A stretch of 64,000 nt of DNA, from contig PMTF01000017.1 of the NCBI GenBank assembly GCA_003167415.1, positions 43,003 through 107,002 on the forward strand, read 5' to 3'. A model generated the notes under the pieces. The model ran no database searches. It was not told the origin of the DNA and was given only the letters and a program-made list of their open reading frames with translations. A program made the translations under genes and the position numbers. This stretch comes from Acidimicrobiaceae bacterium. Lineage in GTDB: Bacteria > Actinomycetota > Acidimicrobiia > Acidimicrobiales > RAAP-2. Below are positions 54,634-63,917 of the stretch, in pieces. Position 1 is the stretch's first letter. Each line of letters opens with the position of its first letter.

Positions 54634-55985
54634 GTCAACTTCTGGAGCTGGCGGAACGCATCTTGGAGTCGGCGCACGGTGGCGAGGAGATCGAGGTCTA
54701 CGTCGCCAGCGGTGTCGATACCGAGGTCCAGTCCTACCAGGGCGAAGTAGAAGAACTCACCACCGCTACGTCCAATGGATTCGGCATTCGGATCCTGAAT
54801 GACGGTGCCGGCGGCGCACGGGTGGGAACGGCGTGGGCCGGTTCGCTCGATGACGAGGCCATCGAAAACGCGCTGCGCGAAGCGCGTGACAACGCGACCT
54901 TCGCCACCGAAGACGAGTTCGTCGCCTTCGCGCGTCCCGACGGCGTCGCCGCGGTTTCCTTGACGCTGACCGACGACGCCGTCGCGAGTACGTCCCTGGA
55001 CGAGAAGATCGCCATGGCCATTGAGCTCGAACGCCTGGTTCGCAGTGGCGATCCTCGCATACGACAGGTCGACTCGGCCAACTACTCGGATTACGTCGCC
55101 GAAGCGGCCATCGCCTCGACGACCGGTATCCGCGCATCGTACGCCCGCACTGGCGCCTACGTGTCCGTCGAAGCCATCGCCAACGACGGTGGCGAAGACC
55201 AAACGGGCTGGGGCCTCTCGGCCGGGCGCGCTCCGGGCGACCTCGACATCGAAAGGGCCGCGGCCGACGCCATTCGCCGCGCCACCCGAATGCTGGGTGC
55301 CGTGAAGCCGAAGTCGTTCAAGTGCACGGCCGTCTTCGATCCACGCACTGCGGCGACACTGTTCTCGATCATCGGCGGTGCCTTGAGTGGTGAAGCCGTC
55401 GTTCGCGGTCGTTCGTTCTTCGCGAACCGAGTGGGAGAGATGGTGGCCGTACCGAGCTTCACGTTGCTCGACGATCCCACCGATTCCCGTCACTTTTCCG
55501 CCAGCGTCTACGACGCCGAAGGTTTGGCCTGTCGGCGAAACGTCCTCATAGAAAAGGGTGAGTTGAAGGCCTTCGTCTACGACACGGTCTCGGCGCGACG
55601 GGCCGGCACCGCCTCCACCGGAAGTGCGGTGCGCGGCGGGATCGCCGGATCGCCGTCGGCGGGATGCCGCGCGTTGCAGTTGGCGCCGGGAGACATTGAC
55701 CAGGCGGAGATTTTTCGTCGAGTGGGTAACGGCGTCTTCGTCGAATCGCTGATTGGCGTGCACTCGGGCGTCAATCCCGTCTCGGGCGATTTCTCCGTGG
55801 GGGTCACCGGACTCATGATTCGTGACGGTCAACTGGCCGAACCGGTTCGTGAGATCACCGTGGCCTCGACCTTGCAGCGGATGCTCCTCGACGTCGCTTA
55901 CGTCGGCAGCGATCTGGAATGGCTTCCGGGCAGTGCCGCCGGTCAGACCGTGGCGATTGACAACATCGCGGTTTCGGGCGTTTAG
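54630..55985 (+). CDS. pmbA: TldE/PmbA-type subunit of the TldD complex
   Basis: 451 residues of the same fold as TldD but without an HExxxH motif, as expected for the inactive partner. EIEVYVASGVDTEVQSYQGE, RGRSFFANRVGEMVAVPSFTLLDDP, GVHSGVNPVSGDFSVGVTGLMI and the closing DNIAVSGV are hallmarks. GTG start overlapping tldD stop. Together they may process a ribosomal peptide or antitoxin, but no such peptide gene is evident near. Its end overlaps the convergent zinc-ribbon gene by four bases. Confidence 0.92.
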   Translation: MSQLLELAERILESAHGGEEIEVYVASGVDTEVQSYQGEVEELTTATSNGFGIRILNDGAGGARVGTAWAGSLDDEAIENALREARDNATFATEDEFVAFARPDGVAAVSLTLTDDAVASTSLDEKIAMAIELERLVRSGDPRIRQVDSANYSDYVAEAAIASTTGIRASYARTGAYVSVEAIANDGGEDQTGWGLSAGRAPGDLDIERAAADAIRRATRMLGAVKPKSFKCTAVFDPRTAATLFSIIGGALSGEAVVRGRSFFANRVGEMVAVPSFTLLDDPTDSRHFSASVYDAEGLACRRNVLIEKGELKAFVYDTVSARRAGTASTGSAVRGGIAGSPSAGCRALQLAPGDIDQAEIFRRVGNGVFVESLIGVHSGVNPVSGDFSVGVTGLMIRDGQLAEPVREITVASTLQRMLLDVAYVGSDLEWLPGSAAGQTVAIDNIAVSGV

Positions 55986-56296
55986 TCCGACGAGGTGGTG
56001 GCCGACGACGTGGTCGTGGTGGTCGAGGCCGTCGTCGCAGCGGGCGTGGTGCTCGATTCGGTCGAGGGGGATGAGGCCGGCGTCGTCGCGGTTGGGGTCG
56101 GCGTGGAGGCCTTGTCAGGACTGCGACTGTCATTCTTGTAGAAGCCGCTGCCCTTGAACACGACGCCCACGGTCGAGAAGACCTTTCGGAGCTCGCCGCC
56201 GCAGTGCGCGCAGACCGTCAGAGCCGGGTCCGTGAATCGCTGAACCGCCTCCACGCGCTGGTGGCAGGACTGGCACTCGTATTCGTAAGTCGGCAT
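55982..56296 (-). CDS. FmdB-type zinc-ribbon protein with Ser/Thr-rich tail
   Basis: 104 residues. MPTYEYECQSCHQRVEAVQ and LTVCAHCGGELRKVF give the two C-X2-C pairs of the FmdB/CxxC_CxxC_SSSS zinc ribbon. GVVFKGSGFYKND follows, then about 45 residues nearly all Ser, Thr, Pro and Ala (TPTPTATTPASSPST), as the family name suggests. Role unknown; a regulatory role was proposed for FmdB. ATG at 56296 with GGGAG five bases upstream; upstream in-frame residues are not conserved. Confidence 0.88.
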   Translation of the reverse strand: MPTYEYECQSCHQRVEAVQRFTDPALTVCAHCGGELRKVFSTVGVVFKGSGFYKNDSRSPDKASTPTPTATTPASSPSTESSTTPAATTASTTTTTSSATTSSD

Positions 56297-56367
56297 TGCA
56301 TCTCCCGTACGGCAAGTGAACCTTGGCAGTTTACTGGTGAGAGTTCTGGGTTCATCCGGGGCGTCTG

Positions 56368-56373
56368 TATCAT
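56368..56373 (+). promoter_or_regulatory. -10 element TATCAT, leaderless type
   Basis: TATCAT ends six bases before the moaC GTG at 56380. Confidence 0.4.
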
Positions 56374-56379
56374 GGCGCC

Positions 56380-56895
56380 GTGGACGACTTCCTTCAACTA
56401 CGTCGGCCGTCGAGTGGGGGAGCCTTCTCTCGCGATATTGGCGCATCTGAAGTTTCGGCTCGTCGGGCGCTGGCGAAATGCCGAATCAACATGGACGCGG
56501 CCACGACCGCCGCGGTGGCGGCCAACGCGATGAACAAGGGAGACGTCTTGGCGACGGCTCGGGTGGCGGGCATCCAAGCGGCTAAGCACGCGGCGACGAT
56601 GCTCCCCATGTCGCATCCGGTGCTCGTAGGAAACGTCCACGTCAACTTCACGATTGCCGATACGCACATAGACGTCGAGGCCAGTGTCGACACCGTCGAT
56701 CGCACGGGCGTCGAAATGGAAGCCCTCATGGCGGTGACCGTCGCGGCGCTCACCGTCTACGACATGTGCAAGTCGGCCGACCGAACGATGACCATCGAAG
56801 ACGTCGCGATTTGGGAGAAGTCCGGGGGTCGATCGGGGACGTGGCGACGTGAGGAAGTGTTGGGACTGGCCCCGACTTCGGACTCAGACGTTTGA
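56380..56895 (+). CDS. moaC: Cyclic pyranopterin monophosphate synthase MoaC
   Basis: 171 residues. MLPMSHPVLVGNVHV and VEMEALMAVTVAALTVYDMCKS are the MoaC core with the catalytic Lys (MCK) and Asp, and GDVLATARVAGIQAAKHAATMLP is the preceding helix. The amino end (DDFLQLRRPSSGGAFSRDIG) lacks the usual MVDVS/GDK start and is longer, so it is unusual; the key Lys region near residue 20-35 (SARRALAKCRI) may stand in. MoaC makes cyclic pyranopterin in molybdenum cofactor synthesis. No moaA, moaD or moaE is in the window; the rhodanese-MoeB gene at 36370 may act in the same pathway. Confidence 0.85.
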   Translation: MDDFLQLRRPSSGGAFSRDIGASEVSARRALAKCRINMDAATTAAVAANAMNKGDVLATARVAGIQAAKHAATMLPMSHPVLVGNVHVNFTIADTHIDVEASVDTVDRTGVEMEALMAVTVAALTVYDMCKSADRTMTIEDVAIWEKSGGRSGTWRREEVLGLAPTSDSDV

Positions 56896-56995
56896 CGTTC
56901 CGGCGATTGACGTGACGCCAACAATTTTCAATCTTTCGCGTAAACCATAAAATTGTCTCCGGGTTGACGTCGGCCACGCGATGAGTCGAATCGAT

Positions 56996-57001
56996 TATCG
57001 T
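56996..57001 (+). promoter_or_regulatory. -10 element TATCGT, leaderless type
   Basis: TATCGT ends five bases before the GTG of the exchanger gene at 57007. Confidence 0.35.
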
Positions 57002-57006
57002 TCGTC

Positions 57007-58056
57007 GTGGAGAGCCGGGAAGCCTGGTCGGCAGAATGTTCGTTCAAGGAGCACACGCTGTTGACTCTCGCATTCGTCGCGTTCGTCGTGGGGGCCATGG
57101 TGAGTCTCGCAACGAGTTGGGTCCTCGTGACTCGACTCGAACGCGTGGGCGAGCGATACGGACTGTCCGAAGCCCTGTTGGGCGTGCTGGCCGCGCTCGC
57201 CGCCGACGCTCCTGAGATCACCTCCTCCATATCGGCAATCTCCCAACACCAGCGAACCATCGGCGCCGGGGTGGTCATTGGTTCGAACGTGTTCAATTTG
57301 GCGGCTCTGCTCGGACTGGGTGCGGTCGTCTCAGGATTTATCGCTCTGCACCGACGAGTCGTGGTGCTCGGTGGATTCGTGGCCCTGTGGGTGGGTGTCA
57401 CGTGCGTCTTGACGACCGCCGGGTATATCGGTGCAACGTTGGGACTGTCCCTCGCGGGCACGGTTCTTATCCTCTACCTGGTGATACTGGGCGTACGGCG
57501 TGAAGCCCTCCACCGTCTGGCGTTGCCGCGAGCGTTTCTGTCGTGGATTTCGTCGGCCGTTGATGAGGAAGAGATGGAACTTCAATCAGCGATTCGGCCC
57601 CCGAGAGGACGACCTCGTGACGCCATCGAAGCGCTCGGGGCGCTCATCGTGGTTGTCATCTCGAGCGTGGCGATGGAACGCGGCGCGTCCGATCTGGGTC
57701 ACCACTTCCACGTCGCCGACGCGGTGATTGGCGGCGTCGTCCTGGCGGCGGTCACGAGCCTGCCCAATGCGGTGGCGGCGGTGTATCTGGCCGCCAAGGG
57801 ACGAAGCGCGGCGGCCCTGAGCACAACTCTCAACAGCAACAACCTCAATGTCGTGGCGGGCCTGTTGATTCCCGGCGTGTTCGTGGGACTCGCCGCGCCA
57901 TCGTTTGCTGGCAATCTGACCGCGTTGTCCTATCTGGTGCTCACCACTCTGGTCCTGGTAATCGCGTTTGCGCGGCGTGGACTGACGAGGCGCGCCGGTT
58001 GGTTGATCATTCTTGGCTACGTGGTCTTCGTCTCGTGGCTGCTGGCGGTCACCTAA
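57007..58056 (+). CDS. Calcium/cation antiporter (CaCA superfamily) membrane protein
   Basis: 349 residues with about ten membrane segments. Two inverted alpha repeats are visible: ALAADAPEITSSISAISQ followed by GAGVVIGSNVFNLAALLG, and VVLAAVTSLPNAVAAVYLAAKGR followed by STTLNSNNLNVVAG. The acid residues expected for ion binding (Asp-Ala-Pro-Glu in the first repeat) are present, but the second repeat has Ser-Leu-Pro-Asn instead of an acid, as in some H+- or Na+-coupled variants. The ion is not certain. The first 18 residues are hydrophilic, so a start at the TTG near 57061 is possible. Confidence 0.85.
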   Translation: MESREAWSAECSFKEHTLLTLAFVAFVVGAMVSLATSWVLVTRLERVGERYGLSEALLGVLAALAADAPEITSSISAISQHQRTIGAGVVIGSNVFNLAALLGLGAVVSGFIALHRRVVVLGGFVALWVGVTCVLTTAGYIGATLGLSLAGTVLILYLVILGVRREALHRLALPRAFLSWISSAVDEEEMELQSAIRPPRGRPRDAIEALGALIVVVISSVAMERGASDLGHHFHVADAVIGGVVLAAVTSLPNAVAAVYLAAKGRSAAALSTTLNSNNLNVVAGLLIPGVFVGLAAPSFAGNLTALSYLVLTTLVLVIAFARRGLTRRAGWLIILGYVVFVSWLLAVT

Positions 58057-58202
58057 AAGATTGGCTCAAATTGTCTGTGCCTTGAAGTGTCCAACACGCG
58101 CGGACCAATTGTTGTCGTCGTGGATCACTTCGTCGTCCTTCGGTTATTCGTCGGGTGCCTGTGGCGTCGGACGGAGTCCCGCTCATCGGCCATACTGGGC
58201 CA

Positions 58203-58595
58203 ATGGCTGACCGAAACGTACTGGGTGGCCCATTGGAATTGTGCGGCATCGATCCCGTCACCGGTTTCTATCGTGACGGGTGTTGTACGTCCGGCCCCGA
58301 GGACCTCGGGAGCCACACCATCTGCGCCGTGGTCACCGCCGAGTTTCTCCGGCACCAAAAGGCGATCGGCAACGACCTGATCACTCCAATGCCTCAATAC
58401 GATTTCCCGGGTTTGGTGGCTGGCGACCGCTGGTGCGTGACCGCCGTCAACTGGCTTCATGCACATCGCGACGGAGCAGCGGCCTACGTGGTTCTCGCTT
58501 CCACCAACGAGCGCGCTCTGGAGATCGTGCCCCTCGAAGCTCTTCAAGAGCACGCCGTCGACGTTCCGTTCGGACCGGGCGACCTCCAGGCTTGA
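58203..58595 (+). CDS. DUF2237 family protein
   Basis: 130 residues from the ATG at 58203, chosen since CATACT (58191-58196) is six bases upstream. NVLGGPLELCGIDPVTGFYRDGCC, then GPEDLGSHTICAVVTAEFL, FPGLVAGDRWCVTAVNWL and ERALEIVPLEALQEHAVD are the whole DUF2237 pattern. The several Cys and acids are conserved, but no activity is known. The 146-base gap before it holds nothing I can identify. Confidence 0.88.
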   Translation: MADRNVLGGPLELCGIDPVTGFYRDGCCTSGPEDLGSHTICAVVTAEFLRHQKAIGNDLITPMPQYDFPGLVAGDRWCVTAVNWLHAHRDGAAAYVVLASTNERALEIVPLEALQEHAVDVPFGPGDLQA

Positions 58596-58796
58596 ATTCA
58601 GTCGGTTACCCGCCGCGACAATTCCGTTGGAAGTGTGGTTGGACCCTGTCCGAAGCGCTTGAGATTGCCGACCACGGATTCTGGTCAACAGAAAGTTCTC
58701 TCGCCTACCGAGCTCCCGATAGATTGCGCTCATGATCAACGTGACACTGGCCATCGAGGCGCCATGTCATTGGGACTTCGAGTCGGCGAGCCGTTG

Positions 58797-59225
58797 ATGT
58801 CAACGGGAGCGTCCGACCACACCTCAACGAAGGGCGTCACCGCGACCGCGTTGTTCGCGATCGCTGGTCTTCACGTCTTGTGGGGGCTGGGCTCTTCATT
58901 TCCGTTTCGGGACCGCGAACAGCTCGCCGACTCAGTCGTCGGCACCAGTGAAGTTCCATCGTTCACGGCGTGCGTCGCGGTCGCTTCGGCGCTTGCTCTG
59001 GCTGCGATGCTCGTCACCGGCATTGCGCCATTTCCCAATCGCATTCGAACGGTCGTACTTCGTTTTTTCGTAGCGGGCCTCCTGACCCGGGGGGTGGCCG
59101 GTGCCCTTGGTGGGACATCGATGCTCTCGCCGGGGAGTGATTCGTCCAGGTTCACGCGTCTGGATCAGAGGGTCTACTCTCCGCTGTGCCTCTGGCTCGC
59201 TGCGGGCGTACGTCGATCGATCTGA
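58797..59225 (+). CDS. DUF3995-like membrane protein
   Basis: 142 residues from the ATG at 58797; an ATG at 58764 is also possible. ATALFAIAGLHVLWGLGSSFPF is the DUF3995 opening in the first of four membrane segments; the second is near TACVAVASALALAAMLVTG, the third near RFFVAGLLTRGVAGALGG, and SSRFTRLDQRVYSPLCLWL is the family end. Function unknown. The gap 58596-58796 shows no other gene. Confidence 0.75.
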   Translation: MSTGASDHTSTKGVTATALFAIAGLHVLWGLGSSFPFRDREQLADSVVGTSEVPSFTACVAVASALALAAMLVTGIAPFPNRIRTVVLRFFVAGLLTRGVAGALGGTSMLSPGSDSSRFTRLDQRVYSPLCLWLAAGVRRSI

Positions 59226-59314
59226 GGTTGAGGACGACTCGAAACAGTGAACTTCGTAGTTGGTGGACGTCGTTATGGCACTACCCTCATTAGTGAAATT
59301 ATGACGGGAGTTCG

Positions 59315-61270
59315 ATGAGCAGCATTCGTGGAGGGATTGAGCAGTCGCGCGAGCGCTTGATCGCCCTCGTCCTGTTGCTCCAGCGTGCGTGGCAGTACGG
59401 CTCGCTCACCCAAGAAGAGATCGTTCGCGAGCTGAAGATCGACGAGTTCCCCGTCTCCGCCAAGGGTCCGCGAAAGATCCCCGCGTACGAGGGCGGCGAA
59501 GGGGCCGTGCGCCAGAAGTTTGAACGCGACAAGGCCCGCATTCGAGAGTTGGGATTCGAGATCGAAACCGACAATAAGGGCGACGGCGCGGTGGGTTATC
59601 GCATCGATCCCTCCAGCGGCTACGCGCCGTTGATCTATTTCACGCCCGACGAGGAGCGAGTCGTCCGCCTCGCCTTGCGTTTTTGCGGCTTCGGCGCCTC
59701 GGGAGCCTTCAGCGTCTTCAATGAAGTACCGGCCAGCGACGGGGGACTCGAATCCTCGATGTACTACACCCCCGTGATGCGCGCGCTCAAACTCGATCGA
59801 GCGCTCGCCTTCGATTACCAGTCCGGTGCCAACAAGCCTCGACTGGTCGAGCCGCTGCTTATCGACGTCTTCAATGGTGTGACCTATCTGATAGCCCGGG
59901 TGAAGGGCACGCAGGAGATCAAGGGCTACCGCTTCAGTCGGATCACGTCGATGCCGGTCGTCTTGCCGGACACCTTCGATCACGACGACGACGCGGTCGA
60001 GGTCGCGCGGGCTTGGCGACCGGAGTTTTCGAGGTCGCCGACGCCGATGGACGTGGTGGTGACCACGAACGAGAACTACGCCGATTTGTTGGTGCGTCAG
60101 TATCCCGGTTCGCGGTCGGCCAATAAGAAGGACGGCAAGGTCGAAGTCGGACTCAGCTTCGACAGTCCCCGGGCCGCGCTTCGATTCGTCGTGGAAGGCG
60201 CCGATCGGATTCGATTGCAGTCGCCGAAGTCGTTGAAAGCTGACTTGGTCGACTGGTTGAGGGACGTCAATCGCGGAAAAGCGCCGTCGACCGAGGAGAT
60301 GACGTTCACCGGTCCGGCCACCAACGACGTGCTCGGACAGACGCTGCAGCTCTTGCACGCCGTGTACGTGGCCGAGGACGGGCTGCGCGTCAGCGAACTC
60401 GCGAAGCGGTTCTCCCTCGACGAAGACCATGTGCGTTTGATCATGGACCGGCTGGTGGCCCTCGAGCCGATGGCCGGCTCCACCGACGGCACGGGCGCTT
60501 TCCCGGCCCACGTTCTCAAAGAGTGCAACGACTGGGACGACGAAGCGAACGATGATTCGACCTACCGGGCCGACTTCAGCGACCTGCCCGAAGGCGCCGA
60601 CGAACCTTCGCCGTTCATGTGGCGCGACCTGTTCGAACTGAATATTGCCCTCCGCGAAGCCTCGCGCGTCTACCACGACCCGGCCATCTTGTCGGCCATC
60701 GAAAAGATCGAGGGCGCCACCAGTTCCTACGTCCAGGTCGAGATGGCGACCAACGAGACCATGCTGACCGACGTCTCGGCCGCGGTCGAGGATCATCAGC
60801 AGATCAAGATCCTCTACACCGCCGCCACGACCGACGAGGCGCGGAGCCGTTCGATCGAGCCGCGCGAGATCAAGGTGCTCAATGGCCATACGTACGTGCG
60901 GGCCTACTGCACGACTCGCGAATCGTGGCGCACCTTCCGCGTGGACCGGATCAACGCGGTCGTGGCCACCTCCGACGCCACCGAGGATCGATCGCCCGAC
61001 ACGGTCGTCAACTGGCTCACGCAGGTTGGTGAAGAGGGCGACGAGGTCGTGGTGGTCATCGGGTCGTGGCTGCGATGGCTCTTCGAACCGTTGCCCAACG
61101 CGCAGTGGTTGACGCTCGACGACGGCCGACACGCCGTCAAGTTCCGCGTCAGCAATGAGCTGTTCCTCGATCAACTCATGCTGCGCGCCGGTGACGGTGC
61201 GGTGGTAGCGACACCGAAATTCGCCAAGGCTGGTCACGAATTGGCCAAGAGGATCGCCGCCTCGCTCTAG
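59315..61270 (+). CDS. PafBC transcriptional regulator (fused WYL-domain protein)
   Basis: 651 residues made of two similar halves. Each has a winged helix (first: SRERLIALVLLLQRAWQYGSLTQEEIVREL; second near VLGQTLQLLHAVYVAEDGLRVSELAKRF; quoted here only to show helix positions) followed by a WYL domain (first at about 150-220, YYTPVMRALKLDRALAFDYQ; second near 485-560, HQQIKILYTAATTDEARSR). Most actinobacteria have separate PafB and PafC; fused PafBC is known from Arthrobacter. It activates the RecA/LexA-independent DNA-damage response. ATG with GGGAG four bases upstream. No proteasome genes are close by. Confidence 0.88.
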   Translation: MSSIRGGIEQSRERLIALVLLLQRAWQYGSLTQEEIVRELKIDEFPVSAKGPRKIPAYEGGEGAVRQKFERDKARIRELGFEIETDNKGDGAVGYRIDPSSGYAPLIYFTPDEERVVRLALRFCGFGASGAFSVFNEVPASDGGLESSMYYTPVMRALKLDRALAFDYQSGANKPRLVEPLLIDVFNGVTYLIARVKGTQEIKGYRFSRITSMPVVLPDTFDHDDDAVEVARAWRPEFSRSPTPMDVVVTTNENYADLLVRQYPGSRSANKKDGKVEVGLSFDSPRAALRFVVEGADRIRLQSPKSLKADLVDWLRDVNRGKAPSTEEMTFTGPATNDVLGQTLQLLHAVYVAEDGLRVSELAKRFSLDEDHVRLIMDRLVALEPMAGSTDGTGAFPAHVLKECNDWDDEANDDSTYRADFSDLPEGADEPSPFMWRDLFELNIALREASRVYHDPAILSAIEKIEGATSSYVQVEMATNETMLTDVSAAVEDHQQIKILYTAATTDEARSRSIEPREIKVLNGHTYVRAYCTTRESWRTFRVDRINAVVATSDATEDRSPDTVVNWLTQVGEEGDEVVVVIGSWLRWLFEPLPNAQWLTLDDGRHAVKFRVSNELFLDQLMLRAGDGAVVATPKFAKAGHELAKRIAASL

Positions 61271-61295
61271 CGACCGTTGGGCATCGGGGTGTCCA

Positions 61296-62372
61296 ATGAT
61301 TCGTGTCTTGTCGCGTCGTTCGAACGACGTCAGTTATTTCACCGATGACCGCGCCCTGGAGATTGACGGACTGCGCGACGGCGAACCCGGCTGGTGGCTG
61401 CGCGGTGCCGGTGACGCGAGTGATCCGCGCTCCGTGGCGAATGTGCTGCGAACCTCCGAACGATCCTCCGTGCTCGGCTACGACATCGTGGTCGCCGCGC
61501 CCCGGCCCACGTCGATCCTGATCGCGATCGATGCCGAACACGGAGCGGGCGTGGTGGCCGCGCATCGCGCGTCGGTGGGCGCCGCGATCGACTACCTCGA
61601 AGAGCACGCGCTCGTCGTGCGAGATCGTCGGGGTGGCGAGGATCGCGACCGGGCCGGTCGCTGGACCGGGATCGTCGGATTCACCCACGGCGTCAATCGA
61701 CACGGTGAGCCCCATTTGCACGACCACGTGCTGGTCGGTGCGCTTCCGGAGGGTTCACGAACGGTGCTGGACAGTCGCGGTCTCTTCGCGCATCTCGTGG
61801 CCGCCGACGCCCTCTATCGCGCATCGCTTCGCCACGAACTCGGCGAGCGGTCACCGTGGTCGGCCTGGCGTTCCTTCGAAGGCGTCGAGCACGTCGTCGG
61901 CCTCGACGAGGGATACCGCGCGCTCTGGGGCGGCCATCACGCTGATCGCGGCGAGAAATTGCACTGGGGTCGCGGCGACGCGATCGATCGATGGAGTGAC
62001 GACCGCGCTCGATTCGAAACACTCGGGGTGATCGATCCGCCGTCACGTTACCGTTCATCACTCGACGAGCACGCCTTCGCGGGCGCGCTCGAAGGGCGCC
62101 ACGACGTCGCGCGTCGCCACGTGATCACGGCCTGGAGCAACGCGGCGCGATTTGGTCAAAGCTCGACGGACGTGACGCGCGCGGTCGACTCGCTCTATCC
62201 GAAATTGGCCGGCGCGAGGGGAGTGCGAGAACCATCGATCAGCGTTCGAGAAGCGAGGATGACCGCCCAAGTCCGTGAACGTGGTGCGCGACCGCTCGAG
62301 GCGCCGGACCTCGAACGGTGGCGTCAGCGCTCGCGCGACGACCCGCGTTCACGTTCCGACCGTTCCAGGTAG
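61296..62372 (+). CDS. MobF/TrwC-type relaxase domain protein, no helicase
   Basis: 358 residues. Near the start VSYFTDD offers the nucleophile Tyr (about residue 14), then GYDIVVAAPRPTSILIAI, the usual GYDxTFSxPKSVS-like strand, and FTHGVNRHGEPHLHDHVLVG with the three-His metal site (about 128-147). The helicase part of TrwC/TraI is missing. Relaxases nick transfer origins to start conjugation. It faces a VirD4-like gene and overlaps it by 49 bases. No oriT, other tra genes or integrase was seen in the window, so this is a minimal or leftover mobilisation unit. Confidence 0.75.
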   Translation: MIRVLSRRSNDVSYFTDDRALEIDGLRDGEPGWWLRGAGDASDPRSVANVLRTSERSSVLGYDIVVAAPRPTSILIAIDAEHGAGVVAAHRASVGAAIDYLEEHALVVRDRRGGEDRDRAGRWTGIVGFTHGVNRHGEPHLHDHVLVGALPEGSRTVLDSRGLFAHLVAADALYRASLRHELGERSPWSAWRSFEGVEHVVGLDEGYRALWGGHHADRGEKLHWGRGDAIDRWSDDRARFETLGVIDPPSRYRSSLDEHAFAGALEGRHDVARRHVITAWSNAARFGQSSTDVTRAVDSLYPKLAGARGVREPSISVREARMTAQVRERGARPLEAPDLERWRQRSRDDPRSRSDRSR

Positions 62373-63631
62373 CCGCGAAAGCGCGGGTGCGAGTAGGCCG
62401 GCGTCAGTTCGACCCACTTCATCTGCTTGCTCGCGTCCAGACCCATGGCGTAGCCCGGTCGTCCGTGGGCGAGCTCGCTCATTGACGCGCGATCGCGTTC
62501 GACCCAGCTCGTCGAGCCGCCGGCGCGCTTGCCCTTCGGACCGAATTGCAGGGTCGGAGTGGCGTACAGCGATCGTCCGGCGAGGCTGCGCAGCATCTCG
62601 AGCGTGGGTCGATCGGCAATGCCCGGCAGCACCACGGTGGTCGGGAAGAGCGACAGGAAGCCCTCGGCCGAGGTGCCCCAGCGACTCCGGGCTTGGCTGA
62701 GGTCCTGGAGGCAGGCGAGGGTGAGGACCCCTTGGCCGCCGCCTTCGGAGACGATGCTCGCCAGTCGAGGCAGGGGGGCCACGTTGGCCAGTTCGTCCAG
62801 GGCCAGCAGAAGCCGGACCCCCTCCTCGTGGCGGTCGTAAGTGGCGTGGACCAGTTCTTCGATCAGGCCCACGACCAACGGAATCGTGACCGCCTGGTGG
62901 CGGCTGGGCGCCACGATGTGGAGTTGGTGGGGACCGCTCAAGAAGGCGTCGAGGTCGAGCGGTGCCTCCCTCGACGAGGCCCGTGCAGCCTCGGTGCGCA
63001 CGCCCGCGAACAGTCCCGAGGTGGTGGACCAAATGCTCGAGCGCTCGCGTTCTTCGGTGGCGAGCACACCTCGAAGAAGTGAGACCGATGGGTGATGCTC
63101 GCCGTAGCGCTCGTTGAGATCGTGCACGATGTCATCGCAACGTCGCTCGTCGACGCGCGACGCGAGTTGCCCCAACGTCTCGTCGCGCAGCGCCGTCGCG
63201 TGCAACAACGGCGCCACGAGCGCACCCGCACGTTCCGTCCAGTGATCGTCGCTTCGATCGCCACGACCACGCCGCGCGATGTCAATAAGGCTCCGCGAAG
63301 CAAGAATTGCGCCGTCCCAAGAAAAACTTTGTCGTATCGGTGAGTAACCGATTCGGTGCACACCGGGTGGTGTACGCACTGTTCCCGACGGATCGAAGAG
63401 CAACGTGGCACCATCACGACGACTACGCGACATCAACGACACGACATCATTCTTCGTTGACGTCACTACGCAAGAACGAGTGGTGATCAGGAGATTCGGA
63501 ACAACGATGGACGATGTTTTTCCGCTGCGACTTGGACCGAGCACGAGTGTTGAACGTTCATCACCACTCGTGGCATCTCCGCGAACACCACGTCCTAAAT
63601 AGATGCCGACGTCGTTATACACGAAAAACAT
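62324..63631 (-). CDS. VirD4/TraG-like conjugative coupling ATPase
   Basis: 435 residues. Walker A is GPSRSGKTSSIVVPNLL (about 32-48), SCVVTSTKNDV follows, Walker B is LLLALDELANVAPLPRL (about 277), then SEGGGQGVLTLACLQDLSQARSRWG and ERDRASMSELAHGRPGY. It resembles the soluble part of type IV coupling proteins. There are no amino-terminal membrane segments, so it is a short or soluble form. The DNA from about 63250 on is clearly more AT-rich than the rest of the window. It pairs with the relaxase opposite. Confidence 0.8.
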   Translation of the reverse strand: MFFVYNDVGIYLGRGVRGDATSGDERSTLVLGPSRSGKTSSIVVPNLLITTRSCVVTSTKNDVVSLMSRSRRDGATLLFDPSGTVRTPPGVHRIGYSPIRQSFSWDGAILASRSLIDIARRGRGDRSDDHWTERAGALVAPLLHATALRDETLGQLASRVDERRCDDIVHDLNERYGEHHPSVSLLRGVLATEERERSSIWSTTSGLFAGVRTEAARASSREAPLDLDAFLSGPHQLHIVAPSRHQAVTIPLVVGLIEELVHATYDRHEEGVRLLLALDELANVAPLPRLASIVSEGGGQGVLTLACLQDLSQARSRWGTSAEGFLSLFPTTVVLPGIADRPTLEMLRSLAGRSLYATPTLQFGPKGKRAGGSTSWVERDRASMSELAHGRPGYAMGLDASKQMKWVELTPAYSHPRFRGYLERSERERGSSRER

Positions 63632-63702
63632 CTGTCGCAGAAAAACTTCGAAATGCTTGACATTGGTGTGTAAAGCGAGTGAACTTTTAAATGTCCTTCT
63701 GC

Positions 63703-63710
63703 GGAGGAGG
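63703..63710 (+). promoter_or_regulatory. Strong ribosome-binding site GGAGGAGG
   Basis: GGAGGAGG (63703-63710) precedes a TTG by six bases. It is one of the few perfect Shine-Dalgarno sequences in the window and supports the 33-codon frame after it. Confidence 0.4.
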
Positions 63711-63716
63711 TGAACG

Positions 63717-63818
63717 TTGAGTGAAACGTCCGTGCGACGTTTTCATGAAGCGCTTTTCCGTGTTGGACCGTGCACTGCGATCAGTCGCCGTACAGCTGCG
63801 AAGCTGGGTGGTACATGA
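63717..63818 (+). CDS. Possible 33-residue small protein
   Basis: TTG-AGT-GAA opens a 33-codon frame (MSETSVRRFHEALFRV, then GPCTAISRRTAAKLGGT) six bases after a perfect ribosome site. Its TGA overlaps an ATG (ACATGAGCGAG) that opens a second frame of 28 codons starting MSEYTF and ending near 63901. Both sit in the AT-rich gap before the Lys/Ala-rich gene. The product has no known family; coding is unproven. Confidence 0.3.
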   Translation: MSETSVRRFHEALFRVGPCTAISRRTAAKLGGT

Positions 63819-63917
63819 GCGAGTACACGTTTATCAATGCGGTACCGATTTCGAGAACACCACGTTGGTGCACTCGAGGTCCCAAATTGATTCAACGTTA
63901 AGTCCCAAGGAGGGAAA

